A stretch of 43,728 bases of DNA. Source: an uncultured Rhodospirillales bacterium. Its GTDB lineage: Bacteria; Pseudomonadota; Alphaproteobacteria; Rhodospirillales; UBA2165. The DNA is taken from positions 1 through 43,728 of the forward strand of contig CAJQSN010000025.1 in assembly GCA_905614355.1 (NCBI GenBank), written 5' to 3'. The notes below the pieces were generated by a model. That model was not told the DNA's origin. It saw only the letters and a list, made by a program, of their open reading frames with translations, and ran no database searches. Shown in pieces: positions 18,713 to 27,853 of the stretch. How positions within the stretch are numbered: the first letter of the stretch is position 1; the number at the start of each line of letters is the position of its first letter. The position numbers and the translations under genes were made by a program.

Positions 18713-18916
18713 GGCAATTAATTCAAACCATATCGTAATGCTCATCAAATTAAAATCTAAATAGATGAAATCAAAAGCCATTGAAATCATTGGTTATTTT
18801 ATATAAAGTTCCGATATAGTTTTATGCAATAACCGTTTCCGATGTATTGAATTAATATTTAAGCTACTAAACCTAACTAAGTTAGAAATAAATAAGAATT
18901 ACAAATAGCTGATATC

Positions 18917-19609
18917 ATGATTAACGTTACGAGTAAAAATGGCAACAAAATTTCCTATTATTTGGTAAACACCATAAAAAATAGCGCGCCTGCCATTATC
19001 ATAATTAATGAAAATTTTGAAATTAACCATTGGATTAAAATAGCCATAGATGATTTCGCTGAACAAGGCTACGTGGCAATCACACCAGACTTAACCCATA
19101 ATGTGAAAACTCGCCTTGCCACAGAGCCTATTACAAAAGCAAACTTAATAAAAAAACTAGGTTCAGAAGAATATACCGATTATGAAGCAGCTATAGTTGA
19201 TCTCGCATCGATAATAGCAGAAGTAAAAGCCTTACCAAATTGCAATGGTAAAGTAGGTATCGTTGGGTTTTCTTCTGGCGCTACCTTGGCTTACTTATCC
19301 GCTGCTCGTTTGCATGTTGACGCGGTTATTGGCTACTATGGCGCAGAAATTTTCGAATATTTAAACGAAGGTAAGAATATTAACTGTCCCCTTTTATTAC
19401 ATATGAGTACACACGATAGCAGACTAAAACCAAACAGCCTTAACAAAATTCAAGCGGCCTTAATTGGTAAGGGAAATATTTCAATCTATACCTATATCGC
19501 TGGCCATAGTTTTGCCAACTCACATGACCCTAAATTATATCTACCTGACGCCGCCAGTTTAGCGCATGAGCGAACAATTAAAACATTAGATACTTTAAGG
19601 GAACTATAA
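18917..19609 (+). CDS. Dienelactone-hydrolase-family alpha/beta hydrolase
   Basis: A 230-residue cytoplasmic hydrolase of the dienelactone hydrolase family. The family landmarks are in order: Glu32 in IINENFEIN, a nucleophile elbow GIVGFSSGA near 114-122, acidic residues around THDSRL (166-170), and His197 in AGHSFANSHDP. The nucleophile position, Cys in classical dienelactone hydrolase (GxCxG), is Ser119 here, so it may be an esterase rather than a true dienelactone hydrolase. A family III CoA-transferase follows after 3 bases, so they form one operon. The substrate is unknown; a carboxylic acid or lactone degradation step is inference. No strong ribosome-binding site precedes the ATG. Confidence 0.85.
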   Translation: MINVTSKNGNKISYYLVNTIKNSAPAIIIINENFEINHWIKIAIDDFAEQGYVAITPDLTHNVKTRLATEPITKANLIKKLGSEEYTDYEAAIVDLASIIAEVKALPNCNGKVGIVGFSSGATLAYLSAARLHVDAVIGYYGAEIFEYLNEGKNINCPLLLHMSTHDSRLKPNSLNKIQAALIGKGNISIYTYIAGHSFANSHDPKLYLPDAASLAHERTIKTLDTLREL

Positions 19610-19612
19610 CCA

Positions 19613-20842
19613 ATGATAAGCCCTATACCAGGCCCCTTAGCAGGCTTAAAAATTTTTGATCTTACACGTGTCCTAGCCGGGCCGAGCTGCGTCCAAATTT
19701 TAGGTGATCTTGGGGCTGATGTAATAAAAGTCGAACGGCCTAAACATGGTGATGACACTCGAAAGTTTGGCCCACCGTTTATCAAAAATACCGAAGGTGA
19801 CGAGACCTCCGAATCTGGCTATTATCTGTCTGCTAACAGAAACAAACGCTCTATTACCCTCGATCTAACCAAACCAGAAGGCCAATTATTAGCACGTCAG
19901 ATAATCGCAAAATGCGACATTCTGGTAGAAAATTTTAAAGTTGGTAATTTAGCTAAATATGGCCTGAGTTATGACGATCTAAGAGCCGAATTTCCTGATC
20001 TTGTCTATTGTTCTATAACCGGATTTGGACAAACAGGCCCAATGGCAACACAACCGGGCTATGACTTTATGGCCCAAGGCATAGGTGGGCTAATGAGCAT
20101 TACTGGTGAGAAAGACCGTGACCCTCAGCGTGTCGGCGTACCAATTGCTGACTTAACAGCGGGCCTTTGGGCCGCTATTTCCATTAATGCAGCCTTAAGG
20201 CATAGAGAAATTACAGGCGAGGGTCAGCAAGTCGATATATCGCTATTAGATACGCAAATATCAACATTATCTATTCAAGGACTAAATTATCTTACATCTG
20301 GTGAGGTACCAGGACTATTAGGAAATGCTCATCCCAATATTGTACCTTACCAAGTCTTCCCAACGTCCGATGGCAACATTATTATTTCGATTGGAAATGA
20401 CGCACAATTTGTCAGATTCTGTACTTTTATCGGACATTTTGAACTGAGCTCAGATGAAAAATTTAAAACTAATGAGATGCGTGTTCGGAATCGAGATGAA
20501 TTAACAAATATTCTTAATAATATCACCCACGAAAAAACATCGGAATACTGGCTTGTTGGACTGGAAGATATAAAAATAGCATGTGGACCAATAAATAGGA
20601 TAGATCAGGCTTTTGAAAACCCACAAGTTCAGTCACGTGAGATGGAGATTGAAATGCGGCACCCAGCTACTGGTAATAAACCCATAAAACTGATCGGCAG
20701 CCCAATTAAAATGTCACAAACACCCGTAAGCTATCGTCGCCCCCCGCCCATGTTAGGCGAACATACTGAAGAAATATTAAGCGAATTTCTTGAACTTAGC
20801 CCTGATGCTTGTTTTGAATTACGTAAAAAAGGCATCATTTAA
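19613..20842 (+). CDS. CaiB/BaiF family III CoA-transferase
   Basis: A 409-residue enzyme that moves CoA between carboxylic acids through an aspartyl-CoA intermediate. The N-terminal block GLKIFDLTRVLAGPSCVQIL, the GADVIKVERPKHGDDTR segment and ANRNKRSITLDL are diagnostic. The expected catalytic Asp is Asp180 in GVPIADLTAGLWA. MLGEHTEEIL near the C-terminus is also typical. It starts 3 bases after the hydrolase stop, so the two are cotranscribed. Family members act on succinyl, formyl/oxalyl, carnitine, mesaconyl and many other acids, and the actual pair cannot be chosen from sequence alone. Confidence 0.93.
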   Translation: MISPIPGPLAGLKIFDLTRVLAGPSCVQILGDLGADVIKVERPKHGDDTRKFGPPFIKNTEGDETSESGYYLSANRNKRSITLDLTKPEGQLLARQIIAKCDILVENFKVGNLAKYGLSYDDLRAEFPDLVYCSITGFGQTGPMATQPGYDFMAQGIGGLMSITGEKDRDPQRVGVPIADLTAGLWAAISINAALRHREITGEGQQVDISLLDTQISTLSIQGLNYLTSGEVPGLLGNAHPNIVPYQVFPTSDGNIIISIGNDAQFVRFCTFIGHFELSSDEKFKTNEMRVRNRDELTNILNNITHEKTSEYWLVGLEDIKIACGPINRIDQAFENPQVQSREMEIEMRHPATGNKPIKLIGSPIKMSQTPVSYRRPPPMLGEHTEEILSEFLELSPDACFELRKKGII

Positions 20843-20876
20843 GCAGACCCATCGGTTTCCTTACGTCACGATAAAC

Positions 20877-20917
20877 CAGAATATTTAACTAAATACTATT
20901 CTGACTATAATTTTTCC
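20877..20917 (+). terminator. Possible terminator after the CoA-transferase gene
   Basis: CAGAAT-ATTTA-AC-TAAAT with a 3-base bulge and then ATTCTG forms an 11-bp interrupted stem about 35 bases after the stop. A run of five T lies 8 bases further on. It is AT-rich and only moderately convincing. The region up to 21019 contains nothing else I can identify. Confidence 0.35.
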
Positions 20918-21019
20918 CGCTTGCAGTATTGTGAAAGCATTTTACCGCAAACATATTATATCAAGCCAATAAAAAGGCCGCTGAATATAGCAACTGATTT
21001 CTATGCACGCAGGGGTTTA

Positions 21020-22069
21020 TTATTTTTTCTTTATAGCCTTGGGGTCTTTTAAAACATCACTATGCTTGCGGCTCAAATAACGATACTTATGAGCTGGCAA
21101 CTCATATACCCACTTAGAAACTCTTAAATTAATTTCAGAAACTTCTTTTTTGACCAAATCACTTGCCATTGGGCCAGCCACAGCATCAAACTTAGCCCAA
21201 AAATTACCGTCATTAATATCTATCATTTTAACGTTAATCACGATCCCATCATTTGTTCGAATTCGTGTACTTACTGTTTTATCTTTTATAAATTTAACTT
21301 TTCCTACAGCCATAACGTCTTCTAACTCAAGCTTATCCAAGCCATCGCCCATATTGTCGATATCAGACTGATACTCAACAACCATATTTTTAGGCATATT
21401 TCTAATCTCAAATTTCTTTTTACCCGCCCTACTAACAATCATCTTAGATCCATCGGGGTGAGTAACGGTCACATTCTCAACGCGAGAACTTGTTATATCT
21501 AAAAACTCAGGTTTTACCCATTTATTCACATCCAAAGGAATTTCTAGGCGACCAGAAGCAAGCCAAGATTGGGTCTCACTGGGTTTTCTAATATAACGCC
21601 CTGCATTAGAGGACCCCACGACGTCAGCACTCGCTTTTCCAACAATTAACTTAGCCAGCTCACCAGTCTTACCCTTAATGGTAAGTAAAATGGATTTTGC
21701 ATTTTTTGTTTTAAGGTCTTCAACCTGCAGTCGACTATATAGCTTAGCTTTTTTGGTTTTAGCTTCACGTAGTCGAAGCTCTGATAGCCCCAACATTACA
21801 TCGCTAACTACTTCATTCGAAGCTACATAACTTTGCCGATCAGCCATAACCCAATTATTACCATTACGTTTTACGGTAAGCTTTCGTTTAGCATCCTGTA
21901 TGATAATTTCTTCAACCTCGCCAACTTTATCAGCAAAACCCGGCAACACTGGTTTGTCTTCATATCCAATTTTGTGAACGGAATAACGCGTTGCAACAGA
22001 AAAACTGGCGGCTACCACAACTAAAATAGTAATTATTGTAAATCCGATAAATGTCTTTGGGCTCATCAT
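21020..22069 (-). CDS. DUF4340-domain protein of ABC exporter operon
   Basis: A 349-residue protein with one N-terminal membrane helix (about 7-27) and a periplasmic remainder. The pattern of short beta-rich units, such as EIIIQDAKRKLTVKRNGNNW followed by VMADRQSY and GKASADVVGSSNAGRYIRKP then SETQSWLA, is that of DUF4340. Proteins of this family are repeatedly found next to GldG-like ABC auxiliary proteins, as here, where it is the last gene of the four-gene minus-strand operon, 13 bases after the GldG-like stop. Its role is unknown; a periplasmic component of the exporter is the usual assumption. Confidence 0.85.
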   Translation of the reverse strand: MMSPKTFIGFTIITILVVVAASFSVATRYSVHKIGYEDKPVLPGFADKVGEVEEIIIQDAKRKLTVKRNGNNWVMADRQSYVASNEVVSDVMLGLSELRLREAKTKKAKLYSRLQVEDLKTKNAKSILLTIKGKTGELAKLIVGKASADVVGSSNAGRYIRKPSETQSWLASGRLEIPLDVNKWVKPEFLDITSSRVENVTVTHPDGSKMIVSRAGKKKFEIRNMPKNMVVEYQSDIDNMGDGLDKLELEDVMAVGKVKFIKDKTVSTRIRTNDGIVINVKMIDINDGNFWAKFDAVAGPMASDLVKKEVSEINLRVSKWVYELPAHKYRYLSRKHSDVLKDPKAIKKK

Positions 22070-22082
22070 GGTAATGCTCCTA

Positions 22083-24002
22083 TCAGCCTTGGACCGTCAA
22101 CTGGCTATACCTTCGACGACGGAAGACAGCCAAGATCATTGCCACAACGGCTATTAAAATTGGCATTGACCATATATTTATAATTTTAAGTTTGGTATCA
22201 AGTTGATCAATATCCCGTCGTAAAGCTAATTGAACGTCTCTTAATTGCTTACGCACGTCCAGCATCTCTGAGCGAAAGTTCTCAAAGGCTTTTTGCTGAG
22301 CTGATGTCAAAATAACTTTTCCTTTAGCCTGACTTTTCATACCTAAACCCTGTAATTTACCTTGAAGGCTTTTTAGCTTCTCAGTAAGTTTTTGTTCAGT
22401 TTCACGATATTTGTCTTCTGCATTATTTTTAATATCCTGAATTGTATGAAAGGGTCGCACTGAAAAACCTCGGCTCCGTAAGGATATCAACGCCTGACTA
22501 CCCCCTAAATTTTCTAATGAGTTTACTAAAAAGTCAGCATTATTGGATACAGGGGTTGAAATCTTCTTACCAAAGAATTCCTGTTGTTGAAGCCAGAAAC
22601 GTGATGTCAACAAATCAGTATCAGCCATAACAATCATATTGAGATCCGTCTTTGTTTCGCGAATATGTGGTCCTAGCTTTGTAATTTTTTTATTATCAGA
22701 ATTGGCATCCTCTTTCTTTTTATCCTTTTTGGGTTTTGGTGCACCATCGGGAAAAGCAGACTTAACTTTTCCGCTAAACCGGGCTGCAATTGTAAAACTC
22801 TTATTCTCAGATTTAAACTGCTTTAGAATTGCTTCCGGGTTAATTTCGCCGCGTACAAGCTCGGCGTCAATTCTTTGCGCAATCTTACTAGTCTGCAATA
22901 GTGGAATCATTTTAAGTTTCGAGTTTGTTTTGAGGTCAAGACTTCCGGCACTAGCCAGTGAGATTGAGGTCAATTGGCCAGTAACAATATCATCAGCATT
23001 CATTGCACGTTTGTCGTAGATCCCCCAGGATAGATAGTCTGCTATTACGTCTCGGCCTTTTACTGGCGCTTGGACGCGGATAGCGCGTGTGCGATCACCT
23101 ACAAACTTATTCTCATCAAATTCAATTCCCCAAACATCAAATAATTTTTTTAGTTCAGAGGAACCAGCGCCAGGAGGCGCTCTTGGCGTCATTCGTGCAG
23201 TTTCATTTTGCGGGTCCAAGAATACTAACAACCTACCACCCCGCATCACGAACTGATCTATCGCGTACAGTAAGTTATCTTGAAGAAATTTTGGATGAAC
23301 AATCAGTAACACATCAATATCATCATCAATTTTCGTTGCCTTGGTTTCAACGGGCTTAACTTCGAAAAATTGAGTTATCTGTTCCATTATTGGCCAAGGT
23401 TTGTATTGAAGCATCGGATCAGCCTCAATTAGCAATGAAGTGATCAATCCAATTTTTTTCTTTTTAGGCTCGGCAAGCTCATAGACCAGACGGGTTAAAT
23501 CATATTCTAAGAATTGTTCACGCTGTGGGTTAAAAAAAGGTACTATTTTTCTATCGTCGGTGCTATTAACGGCAGCCATTCCAAAGTAACCAAGCTCCCC
23601 CGATTGATCGAGAGGCACACCCTGGATACCAAATTTAACAGCTTCATCCTCTTCAACAGAGAATGAAATTGGATTAATAATTTTGAGATCTATTTTACCG
23701 CCAGAAACAACCGCAAAATGCTCTAGCAATTCACGCACGCGTTTAAAATAATTACCATGTGGCGGACTAATTTCGCCAAATGAAGGCGAGTAATAAAGCC
23801 GGAAAGTGATCGGCTCATCAATCGTGTTGATTACTTCTTTACTACCTTGTGATAGAGTATAAAGATTATTTTCTGTAAGATCGAGCTGCGCAGTCTGGAT
23901 CTCAAGCGAGGACCAAATATTAATAAAAAACAAAAATATGGCTGCAACAACCATTCCCGCGACTGTTAATTTTTTACGGCCTATGTTTTCTAGTACATTC
24001 AT
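22083..24002 (-). CDS. GldG-like ABC transporter auxiliary protein
   Basis: A 639-residue protein of the ABC_transp_aux (GldG) type. An N-terminal membrane helix at about 14-32 is followed by the diagnostic LDLTENNLYTLSQGSKEVIN. A large periplasmic domain includes LLIVHPKFLQDNLLYAIDQF and MRGGRLLVFLDP. A Lys/Asp-rich linker, a coiled coil (about 530-605) and a C-terminal membrane helix (about 610-627) end with RRRR in the cytoplasm. It follows the permease by 8 bases with AGGT as ribosome-binding site. The first-described homologues are needed for Bacteroidetes gliding, but the family is widespread in non-gliding bacteria, so no motility claim is made. Substrate unknown. Confidence 0.9.
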   Translation of the reverse strand: MNVLENIGRKKLTVAGMVVAAIFLFFINIWSSLEIQTAQLDLTENNLYTLSQGSKEVINTIDEPITFRLYYSPSFGEISPPHGNYFKRVRELLEHFAVVSGGKIDLKIINPISFSVEEDEAVKFGIQGVPLDQSGELGYFGMAAVNSTDDRKIVPFFNPQREQFLEYDLTRLVYELAEPKKKKIGLITSLLIEADPMLQYKPWPIMEQITQFFEVKPVETKATKIDDDIDVLLIVHPKFLQDNLLYAIDQFVMRGGRLLVFLDPQNETARMTPRAPPGAGSSELKKLFDVWGIEFDENKFVGDRTRAIRVQAPVKGRDVIADYLSWGIYDKRAMNADDIVTGQLTSISLASAGSLDLKTNSKLKMIPLLQTSKIAQRIDAELVRGEINPEAILKQFKSENKSFTIAARFSGKVKSAFPDGAPKPKKDKKKEDANSDNKKITKLGPHIRETKTDLNMIVMADTDLLTSRFWLQQQEFFGKKISTPVSNNADFLVNSLENLGGSQALISLRSRGFSVRPFHTIQDIKNNAEDKYRETEQKLTEKLKSLQGKLQGLGMKSQAKGKVILTSAQQKAFENFRSEMLDVRKQLRDVQLALRRDIDQLDTKLKIINIWSMPILIAVVAMILAVFRRRRYSQLTVQG

Positions 24003-24010
24003 AATTTTAC

Positions 24011-24745
24011 CTAAGATCCTCTCGTCAAGTCAATAACGGCAGCATTCACGTACAAGAAAACCCCGATTATTGAACTAAAAAACACCACGTCTCTCATATC
24101 AATTACACCGCGAATAATTGTGTTGAAATGAGTTAAAAAACTCATTGATCCTAATGCTTCAAGAACAAATGCCGGAGCCCAGCCTTGAAAAAAAGATTGA
24201 ACAAGTTCCACGCCGCTCATTAAAAATAGAAAACAAACTACGGCTGTCAAAATAAAAGCAATTACCTGATTCTTAGTAGCGGCTGAAATACAGGAACCAA
24301 TAGCTAAATAGCCGCCAGCCATGACAAGGCTACCCATGTAACTGGCAAAAATAACCCCGTTATCCGGACTACCTAAATAATTTACCGTTATCCAAAGTGG
24401 AAAAGTCAAGAAAAGGGCAATAGCGATGAAAGCCCAAGCAGCTATAAATTTACCAATTACAATAACCCAAGTCTGTACTGGTAAGGTTAACAATAATTCC
24501 ACTGTTCCAGTTTTTCGTTCTTCTGCCCAAAGCCGCATTGAAATAGCTGGGATTAAAAACAGATAAAGCCATGGATGAAAACTGAAGAAGGAGTTTAAAT
24601 CTGATTGTCCTCGTTCAAAGAAAGCACCCATAAAAAATGTTAGAGCACCACTTAAAGCTAAGAAAATAATGATAAAGACATAAGCTAGTGGTGTTGAAAA
24701 ATAAGCGCCCAACTCTCTTTTAATTATAGCCCAACAATTGTGCAT
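24011..24745 (-). CDS. ABC-2 type permease (GldF-like)
   Basis: A 244-residue integral membrane protein with about six membrane helices. It opens with MHNCWAIIKRELGAYFSTPLAYVF and carries the conserved cytoplasmic segment RLWAEERKTGTVELLLTLPV between helices 2 and 3, as in ABC-2/GldF permeases. It lies 33 bases after the ATPase gene and directly before the GldG-like gene, so it is the membrane channel of this exporter. What it moves is not shown by the sequence. Confidence 0.92.
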   Translation of the reverse strand: MHNCWAIIKRELGAYFSTPLAYVFIIIFLALSGALTFFMGAFFERGQSDLNSFFSFHPWLYLFLIPAISMRLWAEERKTGTVELLLTLPVQTWVIVIGKFIAAWAFIAIALFLTFPLWITVNYLGSPDNGVIFASYMGSLVMAGGYLAIGSCISAATKNQVIAFILTAVVCFLFLMSGVELVQSFFQGWAPAFVLEALGSMSFLTHFNTIIRGVIDMRDVVFFSSIIGVFLYVNAAVIDLTRGS

Positions 24746-24778
24746 TATCTATTAGTCTCCTGAATTCAAAATTATCGG

Positions 24779-25513
24779 TCAGTTTACTTGAGTAAGTTCG
24801 CGAAACACATCATCTAAGGTGCCACTTGATGAATGTTTTTTCAGCTTAGCCGGTGTATCATCAAAAACAATTTTCCCAGCAGCAATAATAACCGCTCGAG
24901 TACAAACAGCCTCGACTTCTTCAAGAATATGTGTTGAAATTACTATAGCTTTTTTCTTCGCCATGTTCAGGATAAGTTCACGAACTTGATGTTTCTGATT
25001 TGGATCCAATCCATCTGTTGGCTCATCCAATATTAATACATCTGGATCATGCAAAATGGCTTGGGCAAATCCAACACGACGCTTAAATCCTTTTGATAGG
25101 GTATCTATTGGTTGATTCATAACAGACATTAATTGTAATTTTTCAATAGCAGATTGGACTTTTTTAGTCCTCAGATCCCCAGAAAAACCTCTAATTTCTG
25201 CAATAAAATTTAGGAAACCTTTAGTCGTCATATCACCATAAAGTGGCGCACCCTCTGGCAAATAGCCAATCTTGGTTTTTACTTCAAGAGGATGGTCTTC
25301 TACATTAAAACCACAAACCGAAGCTTCTCCATCACTTATTGGCAAATACCCTGTAACCATCTTCATTGTTGTGGACTTACCGGCACCGTTAGGTCCCAAA
25401 AAACCCAATACCTCACCTTTTTTTACATCAAACGAAATATTATCAACAGCCCGGAAAGGTCCAAAATCTTTGGTTAGCCCTTTGATAGAAATCATGGTAT
25501 TTTTTGCAGGCAT
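24779..25513 (-). CDS. ABC transporter ATPase (GldA/NatA-like)
   Basis: A 244-residue ATP-binding subunit. Walker A is GFLGPNGAGKSTTMK (about 34-48), the Q-loop region follows in KTKIGYLPEGAPLYG, the signature is TLSKGFKRRVGFAQA, Walker B is VLILDEPTDGLDPNQ, and the H-loop is VISTHILEEV. All motifs are intact. It is the first gene of the four-gene exporter operon and starts about 160 bases downstream of groEL, beyond a long palindrome that probably isolates it from chaperonin transcription. Confidence 0.95.
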   Translation of the reverse strand: MPAKNTMISIKGLTKDFGPFRAVDNISFDVKKGEVLGFLGPNGAGKSTTMKMVTGYLPISDGEASVCGFNVEDHPLEVKTKIGYLPEGAPLYGDMTTKGFLNFIAEIRGFSGDLRTKKVQSAIEKLQLMSVMNQPIDTLSKGFKRRVGFAQAILHDPDVLILDEPTDGLDPNQKHQVRELILNMAKKKAIVISTHILEEVEAVCTRAVIIAAGKIVFDDTPAKLKKHSSSGTLDDVFRELTQVN

Positions 25514-25611
25514 TCTAAATTTTTCCCTCTATTAGCCAGGCTTATTTCTTATAAATTTAGTAAATATCTTTGCAAATTATTTGATAAATCTAATTACGTC
25601 ACAATCTACTG

Positions 25612-25657
25612 ATAACAGGAGCCACCTTAATAAATTTATTAAGGTGGCTCCTGTTAT
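25612..25657. terminator. 46-bp perfect palindrome, probable groESL terminator
   Basis: Two 23-base arms, 25612-25634 and 25635-25657, are exact reverse complements with no spacer. The arms run from ATAACAGGAGCCACC at the outer end to TTAATAAA at the centre. In groEL transcripts it would fold into a long hairpin with a GC-rich middle, 18 bases after the stop. No T-run follows on the minus strand, so it may act as an RNA stabiliser or a protein-binding site as well as, or instead of, a terminator. Perfect conservation over 23 bases is unusual for an ordinary terminator. Confidence 0.65.
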
Positions 25658-25675
25658 TAATTAGTTACTAGTGGG

Positions 25676-27334
25676 CTACATCATGCCGCCCATGCCGCCC
25701 ATGCCGCCGCCCATGCCGCCCATATCAGGCATTGCAGGAGCTGCTGCTGATGCAGGAGCAGGCTTTTCCGCAACCATAGCTTCGGTCGTAATCAGTAAGC
25801 CACCGATAGAACCAGCATCTTGCAAGGCTGCCCTGACAACTTTAGTCGGGTCAACAATGCCTGCTTTTACCATATCAGTATATTTATTATTCTGCGCATC
25901 GTAGCCCAGATTGACTTCTTTGCTTTCAAGCAACTTACCTGCGATAACCGCACCATCAACACCAGCATTTTCAGCTATTTGACGAACTGGCATCTCAAGA
26001 GCACGCCTAACAATGTTAACTCCAACTTTCTGATCATCATTGTCTGGGTTTAGTTTATCAAGAGCTTTAGTCGCCCGCAAAAGAGCCACGCCGCCACCAG
26101 GGACGATACCTTCTTCGACAGCCGCACGTGTGGCATTAAGCGCATCGTCAACACGATCTTTGCGTTCTTTAACTTCAACTTCTGTCGCACCGCCAATATT
26201 AAGCACAGCAACACCGCCTGCTAGTTTTGCAAGACGTTCTTGAAGCTTTTCTTTATCATAGTCAGAAGAAGTTTCCTCAACTTGACCACGAATTTGATTA
26301 CAACGACCTTCGATATCTTTCTTAGTACCAGAGCCTTCAACAATTGTTGTTTCTTCTTTGGTAATTGTAACCCGCTTAGCAGAACCCATCATGTCAAGAG
26401 TTACACTTTCAAGCTTGATACCAAGATCTTCAGAAATTACTTGGCCACCAGTTAAAATTGCAATGTCTTCAAGCATCGCTTTTCGGCGATCACCAAAACC
26501 CGGAGCTTTAACAGCAGCAATTTTAAGACCACCGCGTAACTTATTAACAACGAGTGTTGCAAGAGCTTCACCTTCGATATCTTCAGCAAGAATTAGTAGC
26601 GGACGACCAGATTGAACTACCGCTTCTAAAATAGGCAGAATAGGCTGAAGACTAGAGAGCTTGCTTTCATTGATAAGAATATAAGGATTTTCCATATCAC
26701 AAGTCATTTTCTCTGCATTGGTGACGAAGTAAGGAGATGTATAACCCCGATCAAACTGCATGCCTTCAACAACATCGAGCGTTGAGTCGAGACTTTTAGA
26801 TTCCTCAACAGTGATAACACCCTCATTACCAACCTTACCCATGGATTCAGCAATCATTGCACCAATTTCTGCATCACCATTAGAAGAGATTGTACCAACT
26901 TGAGCTATCTCCTCATTGGTATTAACCCGCTTCGAGCGCTTCACTAGATCAGCAACAACCGTAGTAACAGCTAAATCAACACCGCGCTTAAGATCCATCG
27001 GGTTCATGCCAGCGGCAACAGCCTTTGAGCCTTCTCGAACAATTGCTTGAGCTAAAACAGTAGCAGTTGTTGTACCGTCACCTGCAATATCATTGGTTTT
27101 GGAAGCAACTTCCCGAACCATCTGTGCACCCATGTTCTCAAACTTATCTTCAAGTTCAATTTCTTTAGCTACCGTTACACCGTCTTTGGTAATACGCGGT
27201 GCGCCAAAACTTTTGTCCAACACAACATTACGACCCTTAGGTCCCAATGTTACTTTGACCGCATTGGCCAAAATATCAACGCCAGCAAGCATCTTTGCTC
27301 GTGCTGCCGCATCAAATAATACTTCTTTCGCCAT
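25676..27334 (-). CDS. groEL: Chaperonin GroEL (60 kDa)
   Basis: A 552-residue ATP-dependent chaperonin of full length. It begins [20 protein letters not shown] and contains [19 protein letters not shown], the ATP-site segment [18 protein letters not shown], and the signature [17 protein letters not shown]. It ends in the flexible Gly-Gly-Met tail ([14 protein letters not shown]) typical of chambers that fold client proteins. It is the second gene of groES-groEL, 45 bases after groES, under the CIRCE operator upstream of groES. No oddities are visible. Confidence 0.99.
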   Translation of the reverse strand: MAKEVLFDAAARAKMLAGVDILANAVKVTLGPKGRNVVLDKSFGAPRITKDGVTVAKEIELEDKFENMGAQMVREVASKTNDIAGDGTTTATVLAQAIVREGSKAVAAGMNPMDLKRGVDLAVTTVVADLVKRSKRVNTNEEIAQVGTISSNGDAEIGAMIAESMGKVGNEGVITVEESKSLDSTLDVVEGMQFDRGYTSPYFVTNAEKMTCDMENPYILINESKLSSLQPILPILEAVVQSGRPLLILAEDIEGEALATLVVNKLRGGLKIAAVKAPGFGDRRKAMLEDIAILTGGQVISEDLGIKLESVTLDMMGSAKRVTITKEETTIVEGSGTKKDIEGRCNQIRGQVEETSSDYDKEKLQERLAKLAGGVAVLNIGGATEVEVKERKDRVDDALNATRAAVEEGIVPGGGVALLRATKALDKLNPDNDDQKVGVNIVRRALEMPVRQIAENAGVDGAVIAGKLLESKEVNLGYDAQNNKYTDMVKAGIVDPTKVVRAALQDAGSIGGLLITTEAMVAEKPAPASAAAPAMPDMGGMGGGMGGMGGMM

Positions 27335-27379
27335 CTCAAAATTCTCCTAGAGGGTTGCGAGTAAATTTAAAAAATTAAA

Positions 27380-27670
27380 TTACTTAGATATAATACCCAT
27401 TACATCTGATTCCTGCATAATCAACAGCTCGTCACCTTGTATTGTAGTTTCTGTTCCAGACCATTTTCCAAAAAGAACTTTGTCGCCTACCTTTACCTCA
27501 AGAGGAACAATATTCCCATCTTTGCCGCGCGCTCCAGAGCCGATAGAAATGACAAGTCCTTCAGATGGCTTCTCTTGCGCAGTGTCTGGAATTATAATGC
27601 CGCCAGCTGTTTTTTCATTTTGTTCCACACGGCGGACAGCAATGCGGTCATGAAGTGGTTTAAAACCCAT
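27380..27670 (-). CDS. groES: Co-chaperonin GroES (10 kDa)
   Basis: A 96-residue GroES that caps GroEL as a heptamer. [20 protein letters not shown] is the family N-terminus, followed by the mobile loop [20 protein letters not shown] that binds GroEL, and [19 protein letters not shown] lies 8 bases before the ATG. It is transcribed from the CIRCE-controlled promoter just upstream and may also receive transcripts from rpoH, which lies in the same direction about 180 bases upstream. Confidence 0.99.
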   Translation of the reverse strand: MGFKPLHDRIAVRRVEQNEKTAGGIIIPDTAQEKPSEGLVISIGSGARGKDGNIVPLEVKVGDKVLFGKWSGTETTIQGDELLIMQESDVMGIISK

Positions 27671-27753
27671 AGTTTATTCTCCTTTTTTTTAATATTGTGT
27701 TAAGCCAAATACTCACTGTCAGTTGACAAGAAATTATAATCTAACAACACAAT

Positions 27754-27780
27754 TTAGCACTCTATGATAAAGAGTGCCAG
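27754..27780. promoter_or_regulatory. CIRCE operator (HrcA binding site)
   Basis: TTAGCACTC, nine spacer bases, then GAGTGCCAG. The CIRCE consensus is TTAGCACTC-N9-GAGTGCTAA; the left arm is perfect and the right arm matches seven of nine. It lies about 85 bases upstream of the groES start, immediately after a candidate promoter, where HrcA would block initiation. hrcA itself is not in the window. Confidence 0.92.
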
Positions 27781-27781
27781 T

Positions 27782-27809
27782 GATGTAAATCACAAGAGAT
27801 AATTGTCAA
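27782..27809 (-). promoter_or_regulatory. Candidate groES promoter
   Basis: On the minus strand TTGACA (27804-27809), 16 spacer bases, then TACATC (27782-27787). The -35 is perfect for the housekeeping sigma factor; the -10 is poor. The preceding CC makes CCTTGAC, which also resembles the CTTG -35 of alphaproteobacterial RpoH. The transcription start would fall inside the CIRCE element, as expected for HrcA control. Confidence 0.55.
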
Positions 27810-27853
27810 GGGCTGTTTAAGTTTAATTATTTTTATTTACCCATTCACGGCTA

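Larger units (their letters stand above)
18206..18916. other. AT-rich intergenic region with DnaA-box-like sites
   Basis: 711 bases without a gene, extremely AT-rich between about 18400 and 18660. TTATCCACA at 18704-18712 is a perfect DnaA box, and TTATCGACA at 18692-18700 differs by one base in the same orientation. TTTTACACA at 18519-18527 fits the relaxed box TTWTNCACA. AATCAGCTGGTTG at 18498-18510 matches the IHF consensus WATCARNNNNTTR. The combination resembles a replication-origin layout, but there are few boxes and the neighbouring genes are not typical origin neighbours. It could equally be a DnaA-regulated promoter region for the downstream hydrolase gene. Confidence 0.3.

Noticed and set aside
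21020-25513. Gliding motility system, from GldA/F/G-like genes plus motAB
   Set aside because: GldFG-like exporters are widespread in non-gliding bacteria and no other gld or spr genes are present; motAB is a normal flagellar stator pair.
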